From: Delphinapterus leucas | Lineage: Eukaryota > Chordata > Mammalia > Artiodactyla > Monodontidae | Length of the DNA stretch: 64,000 bases | NCBI RefSeq assembly: GCF_002288925.2 | Contig: NW_022098036.1 | Span: forward strand, 40,217,503-40,281,502 | Reading direction: 5' to 3' | In this document: positions 12,492-24,609 of the stretch, one piece after another | How the letters are laid out: each line of letters begins with the position of its first letter | How positions within the stretch are numbered: the stretch's first letter is position 1 | Made by a program: the position numbers and the translations under genes | Notes under the pieces: model-generated | Told to the model about the DNA's origin: nothing | The model's input: only the letters and a program-made list of their open reading frames with translations | Databases searched by the model: none

Positions 12492-15400
12492 CTAGGTTCC
12501 ACATACATGCGTTAATATATGATATTTGTTTTTCTCTTTCTGACTTACTTCACTCTGTATGACAATCTCTGTGTCCATCCACGTCTCAACAAATGACCCA
12601 ATTTCGTTCCTTTTTATGGCTGAGTAATATTCCATTGTATATATGTACCACATCTTCTTTATCCATTTGTCTGTCGATGGGCATTTAGGTTGCTTCCATG
12701 ACCTGGCTATTGTAAATAGTGCTGCAGTGCACATTGGGGTGCATGTGTCTTTTTGAATTAAGGTTTTCTCTGGGTATATGCCCAGTAGTGGGATTGCTGG
12801 ATCACATGGTAATTCTATTTTTAGTTTTTTAAGGAACCTCCGTACTGTTCTCCATAATGGCCCTATCAATTTACATTCCCACCAACAGTGCAAGAGTGTT
12901 CCCTTTTCTCCACAGCCTCTCCAGCATTTGTTGCTTGTAGATTTTCTGATGATGCCCATTCTAACTGGTGTGAGGTGATACCTCATTGTAGTTTTGATTT
13001 TCATTTCTCTAATAATTAGTGATGTTGAGCAGCTTTTCATGTGCTTCTTGGCCATCTGTATGTCTTCTTTGGAGAAATGTCTGTTTAGGTCTTCTGCCCA
13101 TTTTTGGACTGGGTTGTTTGTTTTTTTAATATTGAGCTGAATGAGCTGTTTATATATTTGGGAGATTAATCCTTTGTTGATTCGTTTGCAAATATTTTTT
13201 CCCATCCTGAGGGTTATCTTTTCATCTTCTTTATGGTTTCCCGTGCTGTGCAAGAGCTTTGAAGTTTCATTAGGTCCCATTTGTTTATTTTTGTTTTTAT
13301 TTCCATTACTCTAGGAGGTGGATCAAAAAAGATCTTGCTGTGATTTATGTCAAAGAATGTTCTTCCTATGTTTTCCTCTAAGAGTTTTATAGTGTCTGGT
13401 TTTACATTTAGGTCTCTAATCCATATTGAGCTTATTTCTCTGTATGGTGTTAGGGAGTGTTCTAATTTCATTCTTTTACATGTAGCTCTCCAGTTTTCCC
13501 AGCACCACTTATTGAAGAGACTGTCTTTTCTCCATTGTATATCCTTGCCTCCTTTGTCATAGATTAGTTGACCATAGGTGCGTGGGTTTATCTCTGGGCT
13601 TTCTATCTTGTTCCATTGATCTATGTTTCTGTTTTTGTGCCAGTACCATATTGTCTTGATTACTGTAGCTTTGTAGTACAGTCTGAAGTCAGGGAGTCTG
13701 ATTCCTCTGGCTTGGTTTTTTTCCCTCAGGACTGCTTTGGCTATTCTGGGTCTGTTGTGTCTCCATACAAATTTTAAGATTTTTTTGTTCTAGTTCCATA
13801 AAAGATGCCTTTGGTAATTTGATAGGGATTGCATTGAATCCATAGTTTGCTTTGGTTAGTATAGTCATTTTCACAATATTAATTCTTCCAGTCCAAGAAC
13901 ATGATATCTCTCTCCATCTGTTGGTATCCTCTTTAATTTCTTTCATCAGTATCTTATAATTTTCTGCATACAGGTGTTTTGTCTCCCTAGGTAGGTTTAT
14001 TCCTAGGTATTTTATTCTTTTTGTTGCAATGGTAAATGGGAGTGTTTCCTTAATTTCCCTTTCAGATTTTTCATCATTAGTGTATAGGAATGCAAGAGAT
14101 TTCTGTGCATTAATTTTGTATCCTGCCACTTTACCAAATTCATTGATTAGCTCTAGTAGTTTTCTGGTGACGTCTTTAGGATTCTCTATGTATAGTATCA
14201 TGTCATCTGCAAAGAGTGAGAGTTTTATTTCTTCTTTTCCAATTTGTATTCCTTTTACTTCTTTTTCTTCTCTGATTGCCATGGCTAGGACTTCCAAAAC
14301 TATGTTGAATAATAGTGGTGAGAGTGGACATCTTTGTCTTGTTCCTGATCTTAGAGGAAATGCTTTCACCATTGAGAATGATGTTTGCTATGGGTTTGTC
14401 GTGTATGGCCTTTATTATGTTGAGGTATGTTCCCTCTATGCTCACTTTCTGGAGAGTTTTTGTCATAAATGGGTGTTGAATTTTGTCAAAAGCTTTTTCT
14501 GCATCTATTGAGATGATCATATGGTTTGTCTTCTTCAATTTGTTAATATGGTTTATCACATTGATTGATTTGTGTATATTGAAGAGTCCTTGTGTCCCTG
14601 GGATAAATCCCACTTGATCATGGTGTATGATCCTTTTAATGTGTTGTTGGATTCTGTTTGCTAGTATTTTGTTGAGGATTTTTGCATCTATATTCATCAG
14701 TGATATTGGTCTGTAATTTTCTTTTTTTGTAGTATCTTTGTCTGGTTTTGGTATCAGGGTGATGGTGGCCTCATAGAATGTGTTTGGGAGTGTTCCTTCC
14801 TCTGCAATTTTTTGGAAGAGTTTGAGAAGGATGGGTGTTAGCTCTTCTCTAAATGTTTGATAGAATTCACCTGTGAAGCCATCTGGTCCTGGACTTTTGT
14901 TTGTTGGAACATTTTTAATCACAGTTTCAATTTCATAACTTGTGATTGGTCTGTTCATATTTTCTGTTTCTTCCTGGTTCAGTCTTGGAAGGTTATACCT
15001 TTCTAAGAATTTGTCCATTTCTTCCAGGTTGTCCACTTTACTGGCATAGAGTTGCTTGTAGTAGTCTCTTAGGATGCTTTGTATTTCTGCGGTGTCTGTT
15101 GTAACTTCTCCTTTCTCATTGCTAATTTTATTGATTTGAGTCCTCTCCCTCTTTTACTTGATGAGTCTGGCTAATGGTTTATCAATTTTGTTTATCTTCT
15201 CAAAGGACCAGCTTTTAGTTTTATTGATCTTTGCTATTGTTTTCTTTGTTTCTATTTCATTTATTTCTGCTCTGACCTTTATGATTTCTTTCCTTCTGCT
15301 AACTTTGGGTTTTGTTTGTTCTTCTTTCTCTGGTTCCTTTAGGTGTAAGGTTAGATTGTTTATTTGAGGTTTTTCTTGTTTCTTGAGGTAGACTTGTATA

Positions 15401-16290
15401 GCTATAGACTTCTCTCTTAGAACTGCTTTTGCTGCCTCCCATAGGTTTAGGATCGTCGTGTTTTCATTGTCATTTGTCTGTAGGTATTTTTTGATTTCCT
15501 CTTTGATTTCTTCAGTGATCTCTTGGTTATTTAGTAACGTATTGTTTAACCTCCATGTGTTTGTGTTTTTTTTCCCTGTAGTTGATTTCTAATCTCATAG
15601 CATTGTGGTCAGAAAAGATGCCTGGTATGATTTCAATTTTCTTAAATTTACTGAGACTTGATTTGTGACCCAATATGTGATCTATCCTGGAAATGTTCCA
15701 TGCACACTTGAGAAGAAAGTGTAATCTGCTGTTTTTGGGTGGAATGTCCTATAAATATCAATTAAATCTATCTGGTCTATTGTGTCATCTAAAGCTTCTG
15801 TTTCCTTATTTATTTTCATTTAGGATGATCTGTCCATTGGTGTAAGTGAGGTGTTGAAGTCCCCCATTATTATTGTGTTACTGTCAATTTCCTCTTTTAT
15901 AGCTGTTAGCCGTTTCCTTATGTATTGAGGTGCTCCTATGTTGGGTGCATATATATTTATAATTGTTATATCTTCTTCTTGGATTGACCCCTTGATCATT
16001 TTGTAGTTTCCTTCATTGTCTCTTGTAACATTCTTTATTTTCAAGTCTATTTTATCTGATATGAGTATTGCTACTCCAGCTTTCTTTTGATTTCCATTTG
16101 CATGGAGTATCTTTTTCCATCCCCTCACTTTCAGTCTGTATGTGTCCCTAGGTCTGAAGTGGGTCTCTTGTAGACTGCATATATATGGGTCTTGTTTTCG
16201 TATCCATTCAGCACGCCTGTGTCTTTTGGTTGGAGCATTTAATCCATTCACGTTTAAGGTAATTATTGATATGTATGTTCCTATGACCAT
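12492..16290 (-). pseudogene. L1 ORF2 (endonuclease-reverse transcriptase), broken
   Basis: ORF2p nicks target DNA and reverse-transcribes L1 RNA at the nick. Length (3.8 kb) equals that of a complete ORF2, so there is no large deletion. The apurinic-like endonuclease is visible from the start at 16290: NVNG at residues 13-16, QETH at 41-44, MGDFN at 142-146. The frame then hits TAA at 15820-15822. The SDH motif follows at 15605-15613. The RT domain is open from 15036 ([35 protein letters not shown]), shifts frame near 14360, and continues with the FADD catalytic motif at 14202-14213. TRQRCPLSP carries R where G is usual. The C-terminal cysteine-histidine knuckle [18 protein letters not shown] is at about 12873-12926, after another frameshift near 13214-13280. 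Confidence 0.93.
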
Positions 16291-16332
16291 TTTCTTAATT
16301 GCTTTGGGCTTGTTTTTGTAAGTTCTTTTCTT

Positions 16333-17250
16333 CTCTTGTGTTTCCCACTTACAGAAGTTCCTTTAGTATTTGTTGTAGAGCTGGTTTGGTGGTGCTGAAT
16401 TCTCTTACCTTTTGCTTCTCTGTAAAGCTTTTGATTTCTCCATCGAATCTGAATCAGGTCCTTGCTGGGTAGAGTAATCTTGGTTGTAGGTTCTTCCCTG
16501 TCATCACTTTAAGTATATCATGCCACTCCCTTCTGGCTTGTAGAGTTTCTGCTGAGAAATCAGCTGTTAACCTTATGGGAGTTCCCTTGTATGTTGTCAT
16601 TTTTCCCTTGCTGCTTTCAATACATTTTCTTTGTCTTTAATTTTTGCCAATTTGATTACTATGTTTCTTGGCGTGTTTCTCCTTGGGTTTATCCTGTATG
16701 GGACTCGCTGCACTTCCTGGACTTGGCTGGCTATTTCCTTTCTCATGTTAGAGAAATTTTCGACTATAATCTCTTCAAAGATTTTCCCAGGTCCTTTCTC
16801 TCTCTCTTCTCCTTCTAGGACCCCTATAATGTGAATGTTGTTGTGTTTAATGTTGTCTCAGAGGTCTCTTAGGCTGTCTTAATTTCTTTTCATTCTTTTT
16901 TCTTTATTCTGTTCTGCAGCAGTGAATTCCACCATTCTGTCTTCCAGGTCACTTATCTGTTCTTCTGCCTCAGTTATTCTGCTATTGATTCCTTCTAGTG
17001 TAGTTTTCATTTCAGTTATTGTATTTTTCATCTCTTTTTGTTTGTTGTTTAATTCTTCTAGGTCTTTCTTCAACATTTCTTGCATCTTCTCAATCTTTGC
17101 CTCCATTCTTTTTCCGAGGTCCTGGATCATCTTCATTATCACTATTCTGAATTCTTTTGCTGGAAGGTTGCCTATCTCTGCTTCAGTTAGTTGTTTTTCT
17201 GGGGTTTTATCTTGTTCCTTTATCTGGTACATAGCCCTCTGCCTTTTCAT
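16333..17250 (-). pseudogene. L1 ORF1 (RNA-binding chaperone), broken
   Basis: ORF1p is the trimeric nucleic-acid chaperone that coats L1 RNA. The first 123 codons (17250-16879) are open and contain a long heptad-patterned coiled coil, roughly residues 48-110, rich in E, K, M and I (KIEKMQEMLKKDLEELNNKQ, RITEAEEQISDLEDRMVEF). A stop at 16879 ends this frame. Beyond it the RRM-like and C-terminal regions are still readable across stops: EIASQVQEVQRVPYRINPRR and NIVIKLAKIKDKENVLKAAR near 16600-16750, and AETLQARREWHD-type wording in other frames near 16500-16560. About 40 bp separates it from ORF2, the usual L1 layout. Confidence 0.88.
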
Positions 17251-17451
17251 CTTGTCTCTCTTTCTGTGAATATGGTTTTTGTTCCACAGGCTGCAGGATT
17301 GTAGTTCTTCTTGCTTCTGCTGTCTGCCCTGTGGTGGATGAGGCTATCTAAGAGGCTTGTGCAAGTTTCCTGATGGGAGGGTCTGGTGGTCTGGTTCACT
17401 TCTAATAACTGTGTAGCAAGATATAGCACTGTATTGGCAGGTAAATTTTAT

Positions 17452-18110
17452 CCTTAGATTTTTAATTTTCCTATCCGATTCCTTCTGTATTCCTTTTCCT
17501 AATCTTTCTCAGTTATTTTTACTTTTTCTTCATATGTATATTTTGTAAGTAATTTTAACTCTTTTATATAATGAAATAGCCACAAATAAGTAACCACATA
17601 AACATGGTGTTCTATGGCACTAGGGAGGAATGTGCAGGTCCCAGAGTCTAAAGTGCTTTATAGATGTAACACATCTATACATATACTGAAGCGCCAGGAG
17701 AATCAGGATCAGCCATAATCTACACTAAAATAAAATAAAATAGATGTAGTCCCCTGCATAAGGACCCCACTGATAAATTAATATTTCCCCAAGAATTGCA
17801 TTTACTAAGCAAAAAGAAATAGTATTGAAAAAATTTCCTGACCTTACACTTTCCCCAAACTACAACATGTAATGCACACCCAACCTCAGACTTTTGTTTC
17901 TGGCAACGTGGTTGAGTAGATAGTCTGAAAGCTTCCTGCTACAAAACATTTAAAATATACATATATGTAATTTAGCTCATGGAAAAGTAAAGGACCACAG
18001 GGGCCCAAAGAAAGAGCTGAAAACCAAAATAATAAGCTGTCCCTAGTACAGAGATTGTCTTGTGAGTATTGCCAATCCAAAGATGATTGGGTTTTGGTTG
18101 CTGCACTTAA
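17452..18110. other. No gene seen
   Basis: Unique AT-rich sequence between the long L1 and the next SINE. It includes a short AAATAAAAT-type run near 17730 and no coding or RNA signal. Confidence 0.55.
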
Positions 18111-18124
18111 AGAGGAGTCAAGGT

Positions 18125-18337
18125 GGACTTCCCTGGTGGTACAGTGGTTGAGAGTCGGCCTGCCGATGCAGGGGACACAGGTTCGTGCCCTGGTCCGGGA
18201 AGATCTCACATGCCGCAGAGCGGCTAGGCCCGTGAGCCATGGCTGCTGAGCCTGCACGTCTGGAGCTTGTGCTCCGCAACGGGAGAGGCCACAACAGTGA
18301 GAGGCCCGCGTAACGCGAAAAAAAAAAAAAAAAAAAA
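18125..18337 (+). mobile_element. CHR SINE with target duplication
   Basis: A tRNA-derived SINE. The 5' part carries the polymerase III A-box region (GTACAGTGGTTGAGAGTCGG) and a B-box-like GGTTCGTGCCC. The CHR-specific body follows (CCTGGTCCGGGAAG, GAGCCATGGC, GCGGGAGAGGCCACAACAGTGAGAGGCCC-type blocks), with an A tail of about 20. It is flanked by AGAGGAGTCAAGG (18111-18123) and AGAGGACTCAAGG (18338-18350), 12 of 13 identical. It is a non-autonomous element moved by L1 proteins. Confidence 0.95.
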
Positions 18338-18539
18338 AGAGGACTCAAGGACTTATGATTGAATGAGGTGACACTTGGACCAAGCTTCCTGAAATAAAGC
18401 CTGTGCCCTTAGAGTACTAAATTCTCCATGAAAGAACTGATAAGAAAAAGAACCTTATGGGAAATGAAATCTTTATATGTTTGGAAACAACACACTTCTT
18501 TATAACTCAGAGAAGAAATCATAATGGAAATTAGATAAT

Positions 18540-21475
18540 ATAACTGAAAAATAAAGAAAACACAATGTATCAAACATTATGGGACATGGCTAAAACAATG
18601 CTTAGAAAGGAATTTATTGCAAAAAACGGTTGAAAAATATGAGCTCAGTGTCCAACTTAAGAAGTTAGAAAGAGAACAACAGAATAAATCCAAAGTAAAT
18701 ATAAAGAAGACTGACAAAAAGAGAAGGCACAAATAAACAAATAACCAAGGTGACATAATCACTCACAAAGCAGACATTAAAAATATAGTCATCTTATTGC
18801 CAATAACTTTAAAAACTTGGGTGAAAGAAACAATTTATTAGGAAAATATAACTTCTCAAAATCTGACTTTAGAAGGCATGAAAAGATCTCTGACTACTCA
18901 ATAAACTGAAACAGTATTTAAAACATCTACCACTAATTAACTTTACCTATCTCCTTGACCTTTCTCCCCATCTACCAAGCAGGCTAGTTTTACAGACAAA
19001 TCAAATATTCAGGTAACAGATAGCTGCAGTATTGCCATATGCATACTGTTTCAGAGACTGGAAGAAGCGAGAAGATTGCCCAACTTTTTTAATAGAACAG
19101 TTTAACCAAATCTGATAAAAATTATAAGCCAGGCTATTGGATCAATTTAGAAGCAAAAAAAAAAAAAAAAAAACCTAAACCAATGAATTAACAACCAAAA
19201 TAAAGTCTAAAAAATTTCTTCATGCTTATATGGGTTTTGTCTCAAGATAGCAAAACTGATATACTGTTGGGAAGAACATTAATGAAATTCATCACCTTAA
19301 CAGATTAATGAAGAAAAAAATCTCAGGGTTATCTCAATAAAAACAAAGAGAAGTCAATAAAATTTAATGTTCTTTTATGATAAAACTTTTTAGAAAATTT
19401 GGAAGAGAGGAAAACTTCCTTAATCTATCAAATCTCACTCATAGTGGTGAAACATTAGAAGCATTCCTTTTGAAACCAGTTATGAGGAAAACATGTCCTA
19501 TTTTGCATTTTACTGGCCAGTCCAGGAAGCTCAGAGATCGAAGTAAGTAAATATATGGCTTGAAAAGGAAGAAACAATACTCTCTATATATGAGTAATAG
19601 ACAACCCAAGAGAATTTACAGCTAACTTATTAAAAATAATCAGTGATTTAAACAGGTTTATTACATATAAGATCCAGAAAATACTTTTGAAAATGTAATT
19701 TTAAAAGGATAGCATTTACAATAGCAACTAAAATGTAAAGCAGTAGGAATAAATCTAACAAAAGATATAGAAGGCTTTTATGGAGAAATTATAAAACTAT
19801 TGAAAGTCATTAAAGAACTAAATAGAAAAAGATACTGTGTGCAATAGAGTCAAAACACTAAAGATGTAAATCATCTCCAAGTTTGTATATAAATTCAATG
19901 CAATATTCCAATAAAAATCTTACCAATATTTTCTTGGAACCTTAGAATGGTTCTAACATTCATTTACAATGAGAAAAGAAACTGAGACAGCTATGAAGAA
20001 GAACTTGGGGAGACGCCCTACCAACATATAGAGACATTTTAAAGTAATAATAATTAGGGAAAGGCAGTATTGATAAGGGCATAGATTAATAGACCAATGG
20101 AGACAAATGGAAAGTCCAGATACAGAATTGTGTGTGTGTTTACATGTCTGAAGCTGATAGATGAGAAATGAGGCTCTGCAAATCAGTGGAGAAGAATGGA
20201 CTTTTTATAAATTACCCTTATGGAAAAAAATGGGATCATTACCTTTCGTTATAAGCAATAACAACAACAATTCTCTGTTGAATAAAAACCTAAATAAAAA
20301 CAAAACTTAAAGGCTTTGTGAGGAAAACAAAGAAAGATCTCTATTTTGGAGTAATGAAGAATTTATTAAACAAGGAACAAAGCTTAGAACATATAGGACA
20401 CAGTTGGTAAAATGGACTATGGCAAAATTAAACACTTCTGTGTATTAAAGTTGTGTGAAAAAGAGAAAAGGCAAATGAATAGACTAGATGAAGATATCTG
20501 TAGTGCATAGAGCTGACAAGGATTGCTGCCAAGAACTGTCAATGTTTTCTATAGTGAAAGAGTCAAACATTCCAGTGGGAAATGGGAAAAGAATATGAGA
20601 AACAAGAGGATGACATCTCACAGGCCAGAAAATACATGAAATGATATGCAACTTCATAAATATCATTTATGAAGGTTTATTACATATAAGATCCAGGTTT
20701 ATTACATATATAAGATGTACATATAAAATGCTGATTATTAACCCAATAAGGTACCATGTTATGGTTTACCCTGAAGTTAAAAGTCTAATGTATTGACAAA
20801 GGTATGCAGTAAGGGAAACTTGCACTTAGTACTGCTATGATTGTAAATTGGTAAAATCATTTTAGAGAGAGAGCAGTTGGTTATTACCTAATAAACCTGA
20901 CAATGCTGGTACGTTCAACCCATAAATTCCTAGAGGTAGTAATTTCCAGATATGTATCCAAGAGACAGTATTGTGTATGTGCACAAGAGATATGTACAGG
21001 AATGTTCAGAGGTCATTGTTTAAAACAGGAAAAGTTTGGGATAATGTAGATAACTATTCTCAGCAGCATAAATATGTCGTGGAAGAGTCATATGATGGAA
21101 TGCATTAAAGCAATGAAAACAAATGAACTAGGCTAGAACCATTTGTATCATTATGGGTAAGTCTTCCAAACATAATGCTGAGTGATAGAAGCTTCTTGGA
21201 AAAGAATATACCCAATATTATACCAATTGTTTAATTTTAAGAATATATGTAAGTAGTAACAACATAAAAGTACACATGGAAGTGATACATATTTAATTCA
21301 GAGTGATATTTACTTCTGAGGTGGAGGGAGGGGAATATAATTTGGAAGAGGGGCACAGGGCATTTCAACTGTATTTATATTTCATTTCTTTAGCTGTATT
21401 TTGGGTTCATAGGTATTTATTGATTTTTGCTATTTTTGTACTTTCAGATATGTCTGAATTATTTAATTGAAGAAA
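18540..21475 (+). mobile_element. Ancient L1 (L1M-type) ORF2 and 3' UTR remnant
   Basis: About 2.9 kb reads as a decayed L1 ORF2. At 18590-18780, AAAACAATGCTTAGAAAGG and a YELSVQLKKLEREQQNKSK-like translation give the part upstream of RT. 19560-20450 has the post-RT region (ACTAAAATG, AATTCAATGCAATATTCC). 20780-21200 has the C-terminal region ending in AACATAATGCTGAGTGATAGAAGC. A diverged 3' UTR runs to about 21475. Frames are shattered throughout, and the divergence is much higher than in the 12.3-17.4 kb L1. An internal A run lies at 19157-19173. Confidence 0.8.
20652..20716 (+). repeat. Hairpin followed by a duplicated 24-bp motif
   Basis: A perfect inverted repeat (CTTCATAAA, 5-base loop, TTTATGAAG; 20652-20674) runs directly into a 24-bp unit at 20673-20696. 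That unit is identical to 19654-19677, about 1 kb upstream. A third, near-identical copy with an extra TA starts at 20695. The units begin AGGTTTATTACATATAAG. They sit at non-homologous places in the ancient L1, so the L1 structure itself does not explain them. Confidence 0.8.
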
Positions 21476-23790
21476 GTCTTCAAAACAAAAACAACTAAAA
21501 TTGGCTCCAGTTACAGTATGCCTGTTAAGTATACCCAGCCCTTCTGAAAGGTGCTTATTTTTGATGACTATATATTATATACCAAATTAAGATAAAATTA
21601 TGTTTCTAGGGCAAGACAAGTGCCCCAGAATCATGAATGCCAACTTCCTTTGTAATGGGAAATTTAATACTAATAAGTCTACTTGAAGCAAAGCAGAGAC
21701 TACAGATGTTGGGCACCTTGTGTTTGTGTGCTCAGAGAGAGAGACAGAGACAGAGACAGAGACAGAGACGGAATAAGCTATGAACTGATGAACACCATGA
21801 TTACGCTCACAGCTTTTATTTTTAAAAGACTCAAAATCATCCACAAATATCACATTTAGATTGCATCTCTACCTGTTTCTTTCTCTCTCTTAGTCTTCCT
21901 CCTCTGTCCCTGCTTGGCTCAAGTAATAATTTTCAAATATCTATCCAATGTTTTGCATGTCAAAACTTAATGCTAGAGCTGGCAATCCTCAAGGAAAATG
22001 CTGCAAATCCTTCTTTCATTAACTCTTTAAATTACATATTATATAAATATAAGCATAAAATGACATATGACTAAGAACACAAATGACTACTCTGCAATTT
22101 ACAAATTTCTCTTTATTGCCAGATCCATTTTTTTTTCCTCAGTGCATCCTCTAATGTAGATTTAAAAAATCCATTTATTGAACAAAAAAGCCATATAGCC
22201 CAAATATATCTTTATTATTTTTTCAAGGATAGAGCTGATTGTAATTCAGCTAGGAAACTTTGTGAAGATTAGCTCTATTCCTGAAGCTACAATTTTCGCA
22301 GCAAATGCTTTCTTATTCTTAAGAATAATTTATCTAACTTCTGTTATAAATGTGATATTTCTTTTCTTATATGTGTACCAAGGGCTTAACAAAAGCTTTT
22401 ATTATCAGTTATTTTATCTATATTCAAAGCCTTTAAAGAAACGCTTGATGCTTTTATTTTATATGAGACTTCCCATATATTAAATTAGGTATTCTATGTA
22501 AACATTTTTCATCTTAGTGAAGGTTAGAAAGCTGAACTGATTCCAATCCTGTATTGATATTTTTGTGATTTATTAGAATCTATTTACCAAGTGATAATTT
22601 CACTATATCATTTAAGTATAAGGATTCTTTTGTAATTTATACATTAATGATGATATTATGACCAAATAATCCTTTATAGGCTTATTATTAATCACCCAGC
22701 TGCAGACAAACACAAAGCTCACTGAGGAGGCAAACTTACCTATTAAGTATATTATTGGATCATGGTTCCTCAAGGTGATTAAAGTTTGTGTGTGTGTGTG
22801 TGTTTATGACAAATATCTTTTATGTGTGATTTTTAGAGTTTGCCTGTTTAAAGATTTGGAGATTATATATAAGTTCTAAGGCACTCAGTTTTTCTGATTT
22901 ACATACTAACGATCAGGGCCTAAACATTCAACACTGCAGGACGTTTCTTTGCAGAATTTCCCAGTTCACCCACTGGTGCAATGTTTAAAACTCATTATGC
23001 CTATCAAAATCGGCTTGTTCATGGACTGCATGGGTCCTTCCTTCTGAGGGTCCTAAAACAAACAGGGAAACATCTCCCTTTCTTCTCAAGTCTATATGCG
23101 GAAAGTCAGTGTCATAAGTATCTCACAAAAGTTATCATTTGAAGGAAGCTGTGATAGGGAACTTTGCTGAAGCACCTATCATTTTGGTCCAAAGTCATTT
23201 TCCAAACCCCGTTTCTGAGAGAAGCGTCCCTATTCCTGTATTTGCTTTTTCTCAGATCCTAAGGCTATTGAAGGAATGGTGACATAACAACCTTTCTCCT
23301 TCACAACACAAGGTTGTGGGCTTAATAATCATTTCTGATGACCAGGTCACCTTTGAATTACAAATAAACCCCATTCATTCCCTAATCTCTGTTTTATTTC
23401 TAACTTTGGGCTCATTTAATGGGGGTAGCAATTAGAATTCCTGATTTGGTCTGGGAATGTGAACTGTATATATCAGGTTCCCATAAACACTTCCCCTCAT
23501 GTGGGACTTCAGGCTGTCATGATTTGGAGCTGCCATTATTCCACATCCCTTTCCATTTAAACTCTTTTGGGGAACACTGGACACCCTTACTCTCCTCTTC
23601 GGTAAGATCAGTTCAACTCTCGGGCGACCCCAGTCAAAGTCGTCTTTGAATTACAGCCCCAGAAGGACAACTCCTTCACAGCCTTCTTGGAATTATTTAT
23701 AGTTTCATTGCAAAGGATTGTTAGTCATCACATATATAGCTGGGAATTAAGTTTGCCTATCCTCTCTGTAGGTAACCAATGAGTCCCTTA
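21476..23790. other. No gene seen; two microsatellites
   Basis: Non-coding, mostly unique. It contains a GACAGA-type repeat (21735-21769) and a GT repeat (about 22788-22803). GC rises modestly around 22920-23670, but ORFs such as 23419-23649 (plus, 76 codons) show no domain and no splice context that I can support. Confidence 0.5.
21735..21769. repeat. (GACAGA)n simple repeat
   Basis: About five GACAGA/GAGACA units in tandem. On the minus strand it would encode alternating serine and valine, so the minus-strand ORF across it (21587-21853) is a repeat artefact. Confidence 0.9.
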
Positions 23791-23803
23791 TTTCCTGATT
23801 CTT

Positions 23804-24596
23804 TTTTAAAAGTTTATTGAAATATAGTTGACTTACAATGTTGTGTTAGTTTCAGGTGTGCAGCACAGTGATTCAGAGATATATATATATATATATATAT
23901 TTTTAGATTCTTTTCCATTATGGTTTATCACAGGATATTGAATATAGTTCCCTGTGCTATACAGTAGGTCCTTGCTGTTTATATATTTTGTTTATAGTAA
24001 TGTGTATATTTTAATCCCAAACTCCTAATTTATCCCTCCCCCACCCCTTTCCCTTTGGTAATCATAAGTTTGTTTTCTATGTCTGTGAGTTTATTTCTGT
24101 TTTGTAAATGAGTTCATTTGTATCAATTCTTTAGATTCCACATATAAGCGATATCATGTGATATTTGTCTTTCTCTATCCGACTTACTTCACTTAGTATA
24201 ATAATCTCTAGGTCCATCCATGTTGCTGCAAATGGTATTATTTCATTATTTTTTATGGCTGAGTAATATTCCATTGTGTGTATATATCATATCTTTATCC
24301 ATTCATCTGTCAATGGACACTTAGGTTGCTTCCTTGTCTTGGCTATTGTAAATAGTGCTTCTATGAACACTGGGGTGCATGTGTCTTTTTGAATTATAGT
24401 TTTCTCCAGATATATGCCCAGGAGTAGGATCACTGGATCATATGGTAATTCTATTTTTAGTTTTTTAAGGAACCTCCATACCGTTCTCCATAGTGGCTGC
24501 ACCAACTTACATTCTCACCAACAGCGTAAGAGGGTTCTCTTTTCTCCACATCCTCTCCATCATTTATTATTTGTCGACTTTTTGATGATGGCCAGT
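23804..24596 (-). mobile_element. 5'-truncated L1 with target duplication
   Basis: Minus-strand reading gives the ORF2 C-terminal tail ([20 protein letters not shown] at 24430-24500, then LLGIYLEKT) and a 3' UTR that contains an AT repeat at 23880-23900. Flanks TTTCCTGATTCTT (23791-23803) and TTTCCTGACTCTT (24597-24609) match at 12 of 13 bases, a good target-site duplication. The insertion is about 790 bp and lacks everything upstream of the ORF2 C-terminus. The A tail is degraded. Confidence 0.92.
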
Positions 24597-24609
24597 TTTC
24601 CTGACTCTT

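Larger units (their letters stand above)
12296..17443 (-). mobile_element. Long L1 LINE, 5' UTR end through 3' UTR, inactive
   Basis: This is the longest element in the window, about 5.1 kb. In element order it has a short 3' part of the 5' UTR (about 17440-17251), ORF1, a short spacer, ORF2, and a 3' UTR of about 195 bp (12491-12297) ending in an A tail seen as the T run at 12295-12300. The 3' UTR differs from that of the L1s at 1766 and 37606, so it belongs to another cetartiodactyl subfamily. A possible degraded target duplication is TTGAATTTTAT (12285-12295) against GTAAATTTTAT (17441-17451), with eight identical bases at its end. The promoter part of the 5' UTR is missing and both ORFs are broken, so it cannot move by itself. 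Confidence 0.95.

Noticed and set aside
14029..14511. Plus-strand ORF of 160 codons
   Set aside because: It is antisense to the L1 ORF2 reverse transcriptase region, whose codons are clearly in the minus orientation.
18125..18210. tRNA-like sequence with a B-box
   Set aside because: It is the tRNA-derived head of a CHR SINE and lacks a complete cloverleaf; the same holds at the other CHR copies.
18118..18348. Minus-strand ORF of 76 codons with a phenylalanine run, and similar ORFs at 26629, 32157, 41556
   Set aside because: These are translations of CHR SINEs and their A/T tails; the same peptide pattern recurs at each SINE copy.
21587..21853. Minus-strand ORF with a serine-valine repeat
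   Set aside because: It is the translation of the GACAGA simple repeat.
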